A stretch of 64,000 bases of DNA from Eunapius fragilis. Lineage: Eukaryota; Porifera; Demospongiae; Spongillida; Spongillidae. The translations under genes and the position numbers were made by a program. Of this stretch, positions 48,223-61,388 are shown piece by piece. Where the stretch lies: contig OY811981.1 in the NCBI GenBank assembly GCA_963681505.1, positions 7,305,416-7,369,415 on the forward strand. Direction: 5' to 3'. Below the pieces are notes generated by a model, which ran no database searches, was not told the DNA's origin, and saw only the letters and a program-made list of their open reading frames with translations. Numbering within the stretch: position 1 is the stretch's first letter; each line of letters begins with the position of its first letter.

Positions 48223-49060
48223 AGTACTGATGGAATGAGGGAGAATGCAAAGAGTGTCCAAACTCCTGCCATTAAGGCCACACAACAGTGTTCAGCAGCA
48301 TTCATCCAGCATATTTCATTATTGTCTAGTTGGTATCAGGACCTGCATGTGGTATAATGATATAGACATGTAGTGACTGCATGAACACTTTTAGCATAAA
48401 CCAATACTCAAGCTGTGAAATATATAGACTGTTTCCTTGCTATATGCACATAACAAAATACTTCAGTGTGAGTAGTGATGTATATATGCTCACATGTCAT
48501 TTTACTAGGGTGTGATCTAAATAGAATCCAAGTAGGCTACGCCATGCTACATATTAACCTTGACTTCACTCTCAACACAAAGTGGCATGAACAAGCTTGC
48601 ATCGAATTTGAAACTTAGTATAGGGCCTATGCATGCGTACTACAACACACTACTGATAGCGAAGCGCTAGCATGAGCACAGCGGTGCACATTGACGAACA
48701 CTGCACACTAGCCTTCATAAGCACAGCGAGATTACATGCATGAATACGGTAATTGCTGCGCATGTTGAAAAGGCAACGTGTATATGCACTGCCCTAGTCT
48801 AGAAATCCACACCAATGCACGGGCCATCGCCACCCTATGTTAGACATTTTTAACTGGTATGCTGTGTGCGTGCATGTACCTTTAAGATATAACTCTGTCA
48901 CTTAAAGTCCAGTAACTGTATCTGTATCACCTCAAATATGAAATCACAGCTGCCATCGTTCATATGCTGCCATACTATATCTGAGTCTCGCAAACCACAC
49001 CCTCAACCGTCAGAAAGTAATTACACACAAGGCTGAATATTGGGGTGTAATTGCGGTAAA
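48223..49060. other. Interior of the 6.6-kb composite element, no gene seen
   Basis: AT-rich unique-looking sequence between the TG array and the right subterminal caacaccc words. Nothing recognisable. Confidence 0.45.
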
Positions 49061-49360
49061 CCAGTGTTGTGACAACACACCTCTAAAATCCCACTGTTGG
49101 TGGGGGTATGCTGCTAACACCCCAGCATAGCCTGCTAACACCCATACATGTCAGCTGAACACCCTAGTGTGTTGCCACAACACTCCTCGGGCTGTAACAC
49201 CCCTCAAACCTAACACCCCTCGGGCCAGTTTTTTTAACAGTGTATATCAGTATCCAGCAGGTAACTGCCATACGAAAAACAAAATCTTCGCCTCCTAAAG
49301 CATAAAATAATTTATGGTGCTTAGATCATATCTCGTGATGAATGGGCGTGGGTATGCATG

Positions 49361-49368
49361 TATAAAAG
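49361..49368 (+). promoter_or_regulatory. TATA box of orphan LLTP copy D
   Basis: TATAAAAG, 33 bp before the orphan exon start, in the same context as copies B and C. Confidence 0.55.
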
Positions 49369-49401
49369 GGCTGAAATACTGAAATCCGTATTAAAATTTG
49401 A

Positions 49402-49488
49402 ATGGAGCTGCGTGGATTGGTTGTCGGATTACTGCTAATCTACTCCGTAGTGGCAAAACAGCGATACATCCCTACAGCTGTATGCTCG
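49402..49488 (+). CDS. Orphan signal-peptide exon of LLTP copy D
   Basis: Intact exon 1 (MELRGLVVGLLLIYSVVA plus KQRYIPTAVCS, donor gtacgt). None of the ten downstream exons appears in the remaining 14.5 kb of + strand; the paralogous intron sequence stops at about 51410. The gene was truncated, or its body lies beyond the window after very large insertions. The promoter and donor look usable, so it could drive a chimeric transcript. Confidence 0.6.
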
Positions 49489-49823
49489 GTACGTGTAGAA
49501 GTGTGAATAAGCTGTTATGCATAATGATTGTATGCACGATGTACAAAGGTAGTAGTCTACATAGCTGCACGCATAGAACCAGTAAAACTATGTTCATGAT
49601 TTATGTAAAGTGTAAAGCGCACTCAAGTTTTTCCCCACCCAAATCCTCGCCTGCTGTATGGTGCTATCGTGGTCAAAATAACGTTTCGGTAAGACGCATG
49701 CAGGTCCTCCAATGTCATAAACTGCATGAGGCTATTCTCTTATATGCAGTGATATAATACACGGACTTCACCTAATGCCGTCCTAATAATAAAGGGCATT
49801 GCCACAGAAAACCGTGGCGTACT

Positions 49824-50728
49824 CAGTGGCGGATACAGGGGGGGTGTTCCAGGGGTTGGAACCCCCCCCCCTCGAAACCGAATATGAATATAATTAATGT
49901 ATAATCGGCGCACGTGAGCTATACATTTCTATGGAGAGTTCAGCGTGCACTCCGTGAAGTTGCTAAACAGCTTATTCTTATTGCTTATTCCTTGTTTAGT
50001 ACTATATTCTGTAAACTGCGAGATATGTAGTAGGCTGGTATTTATATGTAAATCTAAATGTATTCCAAAATGCTAACCCGCGGACGTAACAGAGCGATTC
50101 TTTCCGCAGTTATTTTAATAGGTGCGCTAGTATTAGTACCCATCAAAGTTGAATGCACCTTGCTGCAAGCTTTTAGAGATGATAGTAAATATTAACATAG
50201 CAAAGAAACTAAGCCGGCGCATGTAATTTGGTAAACGTACAATGGCGAATGCAAATCTGCGATGAAGCACATGCAACCCTTTAAAACCAAGTCCACAATA
50301 GCCTGGAAACCAGAACGTAACGGAGTGGCACGCATTTATTGGTTATGACATATTGCCTCCGTTTTCCGTTTCTAATCCCCCTATACATGTACAAAAAATA
50401 TTTTCGCGCGCCAATGTCACACTGTTCACTGCTTGAAGTACATGTAGTCAGTGTGATGGTAAATTTTAAGTGGCTCAACTGAATAGCAAAGAAAAGCGCG
50501 CATACATATTCCAACACAGCCATTTAAATCCGTAAAACCAGAACGTAACCGAGTGGCACACATTTATTTGTTGGTGTTGATTGCCTTAGTGTCCAATAAA
50601 ATCTGTGGAAAAATTAGAATGCGCACCACAAAACTTTTCGCGCGCGCCCCTCCCCTTCTTCAATAATTCATGTGGAACCCCCCCCCCCCCCCCCCCCCCC
50701 CCTCGCCAAAATCCTGCATCCGCCCCTG
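49824..50728. mobile_element. 905-bp hAT-like element with 6-bp target duplication
   Basis: Ends CAGTGGCGGATACAGG and cctgcatccgcccctg. Flanks are cgtact (49818-49823) and cgcact (50729-50734); the empty site at 7019-7030 reads gtggcgcactctatcc. A 25-nt poly-C run (50678-50702) precedes the right end. No transposase, so non-autonomous. Confidence 0.75.
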
Positions 50729-51410
50729 CGCACTCTATCCTAATTACCATCGCTTGTTCGTAAGCTATTAGCGAATTCGAAGCCCAAGTAGCGTGGAGTA
50801 ACAGTTATAATTTTAAATTTAGATGTATTATTAATAATATACATAATAATTAACGATATTGTACCATATCATTCGTTGCAAAAATGAACACGCCTTCTGA
50901 TTATACATGTATAATTATAAAACGCGATAATACAGGATAACATAATAAAATAAGTAAGTAACTATCTAATCTAAACAGTCTACATATCCGAGGCAAAGCA
51001 TCTACACAGCATAGCAGTGGCATTTGTTCTAACTAGGTTAAGATTTAGGCTGCCATACAGGCTATTGAGGACAGCTGCCTTTGCCTTGCTGGAACTGGTT
51101 GCTAGGCGAGAGGCCAGACACGCAATGACTCCATGGCTTCAGCACCCCAAGCCCTATAAGCTTCAACAACCATGGGGACACAGACCCACCCAAGCTCCCT
51201 GCACTTTCCATCATTTGCCTCATGCTTTCTCAGCTCTGTAGCTCTGGCGGCCCCCCCCCCCCCCTCCAAAACATAAAGGTCCCTCCCGTGTTTAAACGAG
51301 CGCATCGACGTAATCATGAACGCAGCTGCGTGAGCTGCGTGCACTTTAAACTCATGCAGTTCTTTCCTGAAATGTTTAAACAAGTACGCGGAAGTTTTAA
51401 CGATTACGAC
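50729..51410. other. Last piece of duplicated LLTP intron 1
   Basis: Carries the empty sites of the 2,140-bp element (about 50875) and of the 4.45-kb hAT-like element (about 50962), then sequence matching 33540-33965. Homology to the array ends at about 51408. Confidence 0.65.
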
Positions 51411-53160
51411 TAGGGTGTGTAACCGGTTATCAGGTTATTCGGGTTATTCGGATAATCGCAAAAACCTATCCGTTCGAATAGTAATTTAGCATTACTCGGA
51501 AAAATCCGATTATTGATCTATTCGAAATAACCGGTTTGTGAATCTCCATTCGGAGGTACTTAGGTATTCGTCGTCCGCATCGACAATTCGCCCATTATTC
51601 GAATAGCTTTTTATGACGATATCCGGATACGCGTTTACAAGTACAATATTGCAACAATAATTACTTCTAATTTGAAACGTAACGTTAATTAACGTCACTA
51701 TACTACGTGGGGACGAGATCATATGCATGTACGTCACTACGGGCGAACTAGCCAACAGATCTCGACGGACAGCTACTGCTACAAATCAAAGTTAGTTCGC
51801 TTATTGCATTTCGAACTAGCTGGTTTCTTGCATCAATCTCTGTGAGCTGATATTGCCGCGATCGTACTTAGGCCTACTTAGTTACTAGTATTAATTTGCT
51901 ATGGTGAAATGGAGGCTGCATGGCCGGTAGTGCATAAACTTCATCTTTGGTTCTACTCTTTTGGCATCGGGTACGATGTGACAGTGTACATCTGTAGGTA
52001 GACCTCTGCTCAGCGTGGCCACGCTAACTTACTAGTACGTTAGGACACGCCCATCTAGGTATGCGGTTAGGCCAAGCGATTTAGGCCTATATAGGTAACT
52101 CTGGTAGTGTGCTGAGTGCATCTGGTGTGATGTGGGTAGTTGTAGGAGGGTGTCTGGTGTGAGGGGGGTAGCTGTGGTTGTGTGATGGGGGTAGCTGTGT
52201 TTGTGTGCCTCATGAGGGCACTGGTGTGATGGGGGTAGGTGTGTGTATGGTGAGGGCATCTGGTGTTATGGTTTAGCTGTAGGAGGTATTTGATGTGATG
52301 TGTACATGTAGGTGGCTCAGTGAGCAGAAAACCTGAATAACCTAGGTATTCGGCTGGCAAATTGTTAAAACCTATTCGGAAAAATCGATTTTCTTTTTTC
52401 AAGTATTCGGAAAAATCGATTTTCTGATCCAGAAAAACCTGAAAAATCGATTAGTGTTTTAAACACTGTGTAAAAAGGGTTGTTATACAGTACTGTATAA
52501 CGCGTGTATTCATGTGTTATGCACACGTTATACACGTGTTATCCACATGTGTATAACTTTGCGTATGGATACTCTATACACAGTTGCGTATAACAACTAT
52601 AGTATAACACTGTGTATAACTTCTGTATAACATTTTGTATAACAATGCATAACAATATGTATAACAATAGCAAATGGAGTAAAACACAGCGTATAACATA
52701 ATTATGAATTTTTAATTAGTCGCTCGTTTCCAGGCCTCTTCTATAAATATTATGATATAAGCAAGTACATTAGTACATGGAACAACAACAAAAAAAAAAA
52801 AACAGAGAACGAGTTCATTCGGCGACGGTGAAGCATCCATGCAGGTGGAAAGGCCATCAGGAAAGTTCCGAGCGCGTTGGGCTCCTTCCGTGGCGTCTGA
52901 GTCCAAAAACGCGCTGATCTCCTCTTATCATCGTCCCATTGTCCAGTTCTTCCTCTTTCGACACGTTAAGTACATCCCTTTCTTGCATGATCTGTTACTT
53001 GTTCGGATCGCCGCTCCCATAGCTATAGTGTATATAATCAATACTAGACAACATTTTTTAATTCAAGCGCTTACCTAGTTGTGCTCGGATCGGATGCCCT
53101 TCTTTTTAATCGGCTTCTGTAAGAATGGGCTATTCCATTATTTAATCGTACACCCCTACA
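51411..53160. mobile_element. Probable decayed TIR element, unclassified
   Basis: Begins tagggtgtgtaaccggttat exactly where the duplicated segment stops and may end at ttaatcgtacacccctaca near 53160 (tagggtgtg against taggggtgt inverted). It contains repeated attcgg/aaaaatcgatt words, a short ggtgtgatgggggtagctg minisatellite (about 52110-52270) and a GTATAAC-rich stretch. No transposase frame was found. Boundaries are tentative. Confidence 0.3.
52480..52700. repeat. GTATAAC-rich simple repeat
   Basis: Many irregular tgtataac/gttatac words on both strands, giving local palindromes. Low complexity, no coding content. Confidence 0.6.
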
Positions 53161-53185
53161 GATGACAATAAATGCGTTTATGTTC

Positions 53186-55145
53186 CCCCGGGACAAAGGA
53201 TAATCAGGAGTCCCCTCGGGACAAATTTTTAGCAACCCCCCTGGACACATTCGTATTTCAACTAGACATGTATAACATTACCCCTTGGATACTATATCCC
53301 CTGGGACAATAATGTTTAAGGTACCCTGGACACTTCCCAACATCCACTACCCCCTTGGGACAATAATATTTTACGTACCCAGGACACGATATGTTGAACC
53401 TGTCATCCCATTACCCCCTGGGACAATAATGTTTAAGATACCCTGGACACTACATCATCCACTACCCCCTGGGACAATAATATTTAAGGTACCCTGGACA
53501 CCCTTCCCATCATCCACTACCCCCTTGGGACAATAATATTTAACATACCCTGGACACTATACCTTTTACCTATCATCCACTACCCCCAGGGACAATACTG
53601 CTTAAGGTACCCTGGACACTATACTTCACACTACCCCTGGGACAATAATGTTTAAGACCCCTGGACACATCCACTACCCCCTGGGACAATACTGTTTAAG
53701 GTACCCTGGACACTATACTTCATCCTTCATCCACTATTCCCTGGGACAATAATGCCCCTGGACACTGTCCCCATCATCCACTACCCGCTTGGGACAATAA
53801 TATTTAACATACCCTGGACACTATACTTTTTACCTATCATCCACTACCCCCCAGGGACAATAACCTTTAAGACCCCTGGACACCCTTCCCATCATCCACT
53901 ACCCCCTTGGGACAATAATGTTTAAGATACCCTGGACACTACATCATCCACTACCCCCTGGGATTATAATATTTAAGGTACCCTGGACACCCTTCCCATC
54001 ATCCACTACCCCCTTGGGACAATAATATTTAACATACCCTGGACACTATACTTTTTACCTATCATCCACTACCCCCAGGGACAATACTGCTTAAGGTACC
54101 CTGGACACTATACTTCACACTACCCCTGGGACAATAATGTTTAAGACCCCTGGACACATCCACTACCCCCCAGGGACAATAACCTTTAAGACCCCTGGAC
54201 ACCCTTCCCATCATCCACTACCCCCTTGGGACAATAATGTTTAATATACCCTGGAAACTATACTTTTTACCTATCATCCCACTACCCCCTGGGACAATAC
54301 TGTTTAAGGTACCCTGGACACTATATTTCATCCACCACCCCCTGAGACAATAATGTTTAAAACCCCTGGACACTGTCCCCATCATCCACTACCCCCTGGG
54401 ACAATAATGTTTAAGACCCCTGGACACGTCCACTACCCCCTGGGACAATACTGTTTAAGGTACCCTGGACACACTATACTTCATACACTACTCCCTGGGA
54501 CAATAATGTTTAAGACCCCCGGACACTGTCCCCATCATCCACTACCCCCTTGGGACAATAATATTTAACGTACCCTGGACATTATACTTTTACCTATCAT
54601 CCACTACCCTCTGGGACAATAATGTTTAAGGAACCCGGGACATAGTTCCCATCATCCACTACCCCCTGGGACAAACTATACTTTGTACCAAACATCGACT
54701 ACCACCCCGCCCCCGCCCCGCCTCCCGGGACAATAATGTTTAAGGTACCCTGGACACTATATTTTCTACCTATCATCACCCCTGGGTCAATTATATTTAA
54801 CCCCTGGACAATGTGTCCCTATCATGCACTACCCCCTGGGACAATGATATTTAAGGTACTTTATAGGTAGCCTGGAGACTATACTTTTTACCACTGCCCG
54901 TCAAAATGGCGGATAAGCTATGAATACATTATCGCTCTACATGTAAATTGATCATGAACCACTATTTCGTTTGAGAGTCAATAACACATGCACACGGGAC
55001 AATGACATTAGAAGTCTCCTGGACACTATCCCCCCACGGGAAATATATAAGGTATCCCTGGACAACATACTTTATACTACCCCTGCATTTCAGGCCCGCT
55101 GGACACTACCCCTAGTGGGACAAGGGACAATTAATTTAAAGCCCC
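53186..55145. repeat. 2-kb minisatellite built on CCCCTGGGACAATAATGTTTAA
   Basis: Higher-order units of about 50-90 bp: ccctgggacaataat, then gtttaaggtaccctggacac, then a variable tatact...catccactacc spacer. Some blocks (for example ccagggacaataacctttaagacc) recur within the array, showing multi-unit duplications. Decay is greatest toward both ends. Confidence 0.85.
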
Positions 55146-56150
55146 CAGGAACCAAACGTTCTACCCATCATTTGTAAAGCATCCATATGTAGCCATCGTC
55201 TTAGTGTAGGACCTTAGCTACCTTGGACAGCATGTGTAATAATTACATGTATACTGTTCACGTTCTATTCTGCCACTTTTGTACTGTTAAAGCATGCTTA
55301 CATGTGTTTCTCTCACCAGATTCACCATTTAAAAATATCTTTCTGTTTCAAGATGAAATATGAAAATGCTGGCTAAAATAATAATGCAATATCGTATTAA
55401 ACAAGTATATTACTGAAATGATGTGTTCTGACTTCATATAAATGCACTTCAACAATTAGTTGCATGTGTGGTGGAAAATAGAATTATACTACATACAATA
55501 CCCGTAAATGACAAAAAAAATTCAGCAAATATGACGCAGAAATGGAATCCAAAACATGTACAGTGATGTTGCAGTGTACAAGTTATATTCAGCTTGATAA
55601 AATGTTCATGTATATAGACGCCACCTGATGATGAGGTATAAACAAAAATGCAATTACATGAACATATAAGCTATTCTAACCATGCACAAAGCATTATGTA
55701 ATGTAATTGATTAATAATGATAGAACACATTCAATTATATAGACATAAGTAACTTACTAAAGTCAATATAAAAACATGTGATGTTTTGGTAAAATATTTC
55801 TTTCCACTTTTGGCACTCGTAATGAAACAATCTTACATTTACTCCTGGCACTATGTTATAAATATGAATGGTTGGGAACAGGTCCAGCAAATTCAACTTT
55901 GTGATACATTTTCAGGACAAAAATAAAATAACACTTACATTTCAATGTATGGCTGATTATAAATTCAGTGCCTAACTATATGATGGATGACCATTTGATA
56001 AAAGGTTCATTGCAGTTCATGGAAAATCAATTTTTTACACTGCCCCAATATAAATTATAGAAACCAGTTTTGAGCCATATGATTACCAATTTACTTCACT
56101 ACAGTGTCTCTAACAATTAAAATGCTTTACCTGATTGACTTCTTGTTTAC
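55146..56150. other. AT-rich 3' flank of the large - strand gene
   Basis: No open frame of interest, no recognisable repeat, and no terminal repeat of a transposon that I can see. Confidence 0.5.
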
Positions 56151-59100
56151 TCAAATAGGAGATTTGACAAGACGAATTTTATCGGCTTCAAGTTGAGGTG
56201 TTACAGCTAGCTTATACACACATCCTGGTTCACAAGGATATGAAACTGTAATTTCATCATCACCTTCATCGTATCCCTCAACAAATGCTGTATACCAGCC
56301 TGGTTTCCATCCTGAATCCCCTACCTCATCAACACTCCACTTAACTTTGATTTTGCTTCCAACCAGGCACACTAGATTTTTAGTATCTTTTGAATCCACT
56401 TTATCTGTAGTGCTTGGTATATCACAGGGAATGGAAACTGATTGCTTTACTGTTTGTGATCTCTGGTCATGAATGATATCTACGAATTGAATAAGTGGAT
56501 CAAATAAGTGGCATAAATCAGCTGCTGTATTTATATGCTGAGGCAGAGGTACACAATTCTTATTCTCTCTAGATGGGTAAGTTCGTTTTGTGACTACATG
56601 ATTCCTTATATCAAGCAACCTTTGACAGTGAATAAGGTCATAAATGATTTTAATTAGATCTTTAAGTTGCTGTTCTTCCCTAGCAAACAGTGCAGATACT
56701 TGATTATTTTTTAGAAGACACACACGAATTATCAGTTCATCCTTTGTTCCAAAACATGGTAGGCCATGAAAGTGCAGAATAGATCGCAATTGTCCCACTG
56801 ATAATTTAGCAAGTTTCGATGGGGTAGTGGGAACATTTGTTAAACTTCCACTATATAAAATTGCAACAGGTGGTGAGGGTGTGCCACTCTTTTCTGCAAT
56901 TAGTTTAACCAAGTTGTGCTTTAAGTCGTATCCGTAAGGTATTGGTGTTTGATTTTGTCTACATAGATCAACTAACTGGTTCTTATTATGTTTACAATAT
57001 AATGGATGAGACTTCCATGTCTCACGCAGAATGTCATTGTCCAAGCAACTCATTATTTCAGTGTCTTTATTTGAAAAATATTCACTTACTTCATTCGGTT
57101 TCACCCATGCCACCAAAGCAATAAGTAGCACTATATCTGTTGGAGGATTTTGAATGATTTTATATATAAGATCCAAAGTTGTTGATGGCAATAATAAACC
57201 AGGTGTATTATCCCACACACCATATTCTAATTTCACTCTTTCACTAAGTGACATATAATGCATTTCACACATTCGAATCCACCTCATGTAATCTGGTAAT
57301 GGTTGTATCTTTGTAACTAAACATGTTTCTGCTCCTGCATCACTGGATACAAGACATGTAGTATACTTATCAACATGAGACAAATTAATATTTTTATGCT
57401 TATTCCTCAGCAAACTATAATCTTCAATATATGAACCTGTGAAGGAGACATCTAAATTCCATGTTATTGTTAAATTATCAAATATTGAGTTCTTTACAGG
57501 GCTGTAATTACAATATGATGGTGGAGTTAACATCTTTCTTTCCTCTGTCAGTGACAAAAATGTCTTCAGATTTTCATCATCATTAAAAATAAAGTTTTCT
57601 ACTGGAATGCCTCTGAAACATTGCAAGGGTTTTTTCGAATACTGGCATGCATTCAAACATTCCTGCACTTCTTTAGCCATGGCTTCCATGTTCTCCCTAT
57701 GTTCCTTACTGCCAGTAGATGAAATTTTATGTACCAAGTGACTATCAAAAGGTCCATGTCGAGACAACGCAAAATTTTCTATTGAATGTACTCTTTCAAC
57801 AAAATTCCTCTTGGAATGGTACTCACCAAATGACACTTGAACAATTTTTTTTAGTTTAAGAAACTTCAACAGTCTAGCTAAAAGCATTTGTACCATTGGG
57901 CTAGAAGGCTGCTCAGATGGTCCATTATCCACAACTAATATTATTTCATCTTTTAATTTACCAGTACTCGGATTACGAAAAAAAGAATCCAAAGAAGGCA
58001 ATGTCATAATGTATAATAGTTCATTGAAACATCGAAATACTGTTTCACTTTCAAAAAATGATAAATACAATAAAGTCATCGCTTGACCAGAACGGGTTAT
58101 ACACATGATATTATCAGTGTGAACAACAGTGTCCTTTGAACTATCTACATGTACTTCTCTGTGGGTAATATATGTATCCATGAATAAAAAAGTCATTGGT
58201 GTTATAGCATTAACTCGACTTTGATCCCAAGTGTGATCAGGTAGTTGAGTTTTTTTCCAAGAGCGCCCTGGCCGTTGGACTGGTGCAATATCACCACAGA
58301 CAATTGCTTTTGCATCCTTCGAAATAGTAACAGTACAATCTTTATTAGTTGAAGCTGCATCAATAATTAAATTAACATTAGCTGTGGACCAATGTAAATT
58401 TATCACTAAGTAAGGAACTCCTGTTCTTGGTGGCAAACACAGAGCCACATCTGCATTAACACCTTTACCATGGTGATGGCGCACTGCTTGAGCTGTACCA
58501 ACTCTGTAATCCATAGTATAGTTGTAACAAGAACTTAAAGAAATAGAAAAACTGTCTGGAGCTAATGACAACAATAACTTTCTTGCACTTTTCATGGTTG
58601 CATAATTATCTGCTGTTCTATACAAAGTGCCATCTGTCAACCTTGGATGACTCTCAAGGCCACCTCCACTGCATAAATGAGTATTGTGATCGCCAAAGGC
58701 ATACTCTAGTAAAAGTGGTAACTCAGGAAACTGTGCTGCTAACATTAACCTGCCTCTTCCCTTAGCAATGATATGTATTTCTTTCTTTTTCCTCATGTTA
58801 ATAATACGTTTTGTCAGTACATGTTGTTGAATATTTGTACAGTCATTCCTCACAATCTGGGAGGTTTTCTTGATGGATAAAAAACGGTCAATATGCTGCG
58901 GTAACACATTGCATGCTGTTCGAGCTGAAGACCTACTGATTTTCCCCTCCATACGAGATGTAAATGATATGTTACTCAATATTGCCATAATGCCTTTTAA
59001 TACCTGTTTGTCTCTAGGTGTATCCATATACTCCAAAGATTCCTTATACAGGTGCCCAATTTTCCCTTGTATTACTTCATTCGTTATTTGTTCACAGTTT

Positions 59101-61388
59101 AAGTTTAATATGGATATAACTTGTGACAGAAACTTTTCTGTGTCTGAAGTTGGGTTATTAATTATATATGCTTTCCCGCGTATATACACCTGAAGTAAGT
59201 TAAAGTGCTTACTTAGTATTTCATACATAGAGTGGGATCTTACAGTAGCATGCTCTTTATTTGAGTGATAAACAGCCACAATATCCTGTGTAGCAATAAT
59301 AGGGCCATTCTCTTGTATGTATAATCCTGTTTTTAGACATTTTTGAAGATGTTTTACTTTGGAATAGCATTTTTTTAGTTCTAGTGAGTCTATAGAATCT
59401 TTTAAGAGCTTGATATGTTCATCAATTATACCTGAAACTTCACTTCTATTCATAAAAGAAAGCAATGCAGAATCATGGATTGGTGCATCTTTACAACGTT
59501 GCGAACGTACTTGATTAGCCTGAAAAAGTTTACCTTGTTTTATGTACCATTCATAAGGTAAAAGAGGAAAAGGAAGTGGTGATGGTGGAGAAATGTCTTC
59601 TATCGGTACCACAGATTCAAGCAAATTTTCCATTTCTGCTGAATAGCAATCCACTACAGTTTCGGATTCATCAATTGCAATTGTGGCATCAGGAGTTTCA
59701 TCTGAGAGCCAATCAAATACATAATCGTCCCTCGAGTTATTTATGCACTCATTTTCTGCATATTTTAGAGCACTTCCCACAACTTGGCCATTTTCACTTT
59801 CATATTCCAAGTCATTATTCACCTGTTCTACATCATCAACACTAGATTCTCTGTCACTTTCTGAGCTGGATACTGAGCAATTCAAATCAATGCAATCATT
59901 CACATCAGCTTGACCTTTTGATTTAAGTTCAACATTGAATGCTTTGCTTTCTATTTCTGCTACACTATTCTCTTTCCACTTTTGTACATAATTATGTATT
60001 GTAGCACTGTTACTTTGAAATATCCGTTTATTGCATGGACTACTCTGATTGGTAGGATTTGGCATATGTACTAAGGCAATAGAGAAAGTAGAAGGCTTAA
60101 GAAGTGGCTGACTTTCCATTTTTTGTCTAATGTTTCCTACTGATCCTATCGGATGTACACGTACATCGGAAGACAATTTTGAAATAAAGGAAGTTAGTTT
60201 CATTTGATTCTTTTCTGTGCATGGTACATCTTTTTTGTAGCTCATATGTGGTAACTTTACTAAAGCTATTTTTTGAATTACATCACTTTTCTCTGCAGTA
60301 AGGCACTGGGGTGCAGAGCTTATACATGTAGGTATGCTGCATGTAATACCTGCATCTTGATCTACAGTGTTGCTGGCTACACATTTAGCTACATTTGGCA
60401 TGGAAATGTGAGTAGATATACCCATGCTCTCTTTGAATACAGGCAAACATATTGGCAATGACACATTAGCAGCAATGAAAGGTGCCATGTTACACCCACT
60501 TATACAACTTCCCTCATCTATTAGCTCCTTCAAAACACAAGGAACAAAATGATTTGGTGACCAAAGCAGATTTTGTTCATTTGGAAGATAATCATAAACC
60601 CGTGTCCACATAATGACAAACTGTGGCTGGCCTTTTGCCTCACCGACATCTCGGGGAAAGACTAGTTTATTGAATCCACTTCGGTATCTAAAGTTAAGGT
60701 TTGGGTAAATAGATTGTAGTGGTGCTCTAAGAACTGAAGAAAGGCCATATACATGCCACATTGCAGAGTATGTTCCCAATCTAGTGGAGTCTAAACAGTC
60801 CAGTTCAAATACAGTTTCTGCAAGTTTGGTGGAGTCTGCTAATTTTAAGCCTTGGTCATAATTTTGTGAGCAAGCTACGATAGCGTTTTTACCCAATTGC
60901 TTACCTGTAGGGTGTTCGACGTCACCAGTTTGCAATGCACTTACTTTGTCACTAGTAAGGTAGAATTCTTTATGCACAACAAGCTCACACACAGTGCGTG
61001 CTCGAAGTTCAATGTGACTGTCTTCATGTCCAGTGCACAGTGTTGATGCTGACCTGCATATTTATAGGGTGGAATATTATACTAAAACATTAATCCACAT
61101 TTCTGTTTTAAATCATTACCTATAAAGGCAGTTTCCATCACCTTTGGAAGCAATAGGGACATACATAGCATACTCAGATGGCAGTATGGATAGTGAGTAT
61201 GGATGCTTTTTGAGACCATGAAACTTGTCAGCTCTAGCTGTCACATTGACTGTTGAATAGTTGGAGCTATATAGTTGCAATTCTATTTCACATCGATTCC
61301 TCAGTGTTTCAAATCCTCCTGCTGAAGCACTCTTCTGCAATCTCTTAAGTGATTCTTCAAAAAACCGTTCCCTTTCACGACCTTCCAT
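56151..61388 (-). CDS. OTU + DDE integrase + SAP + Tudor-like giant protein
   Basis: Two exons on the - strand: 61388-61120 and 61053-56151, joined across a 66-nt GT-AG intron that falls inside the OTU signature (GDGNCLY then RSAS). The product is about 1,723 residues. Order: OTU-type protease fold with Asp-Gly-Asn-Cys at 84-87 and a candidate catalytic His258 (WSPNHFVP); a Ser/acid-rich linker; a helical region; a DDE core with D1132 (VVDNGPSEQP) and E1176 (NFVERVHS), first Asp probably 1049 or 1070; a SAP DNA-binding motif near 1495-1535; a Tudor/Agenet-like end (about 1655-1720, KVKWSVDE, GWYTAFVEGYDE). The OTU part resembles vertnin. The 4.9-kb exon has no break. An acceptor before Met1 implies upstream non-coding exons. 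It could be a transposase of an undescribed family or a domesticated one; no terminal repeats were seen. Confidence 0.72.

Larger units (their letters stand above)
42621..49242. mobile_element. 6.6-kb composite TIR element upstream of copy D promoter
   Basis: The ends are CACTGTTAATAAAA and ttttttaacagtg (14-bp inverted repeat, one mismatch), with TA on both sides. Both ends carry dense gggtgttg/caacaccc words. Inside are two small hAT-like MITEs, kilobases of TG/CA repeats, and an internally deleted hAT coding fragment. Relative to the paralogous spacer about 210 bp (equivalent to 6240-6450) is missing, so it is not a clean insertion. Family not recognised; the two ends may belong to separate elements. 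Confidence 0.45.

Noticed and set aside
47675-48357. Open frames of the second TG/CA array
   Set aside because: Same cause as the main array; they run out at the array edges.
53285-55177. Pro/Gly/Thr-rich frames in the 2-kb minisatellite
   Set aside because: Short, interrupted and explained by the repeat unit.
59576-59845. + strand frame inside the large - strand gene
   Set aside because: Overlaps a 1,613-codon frame with clear domains on the other strand.
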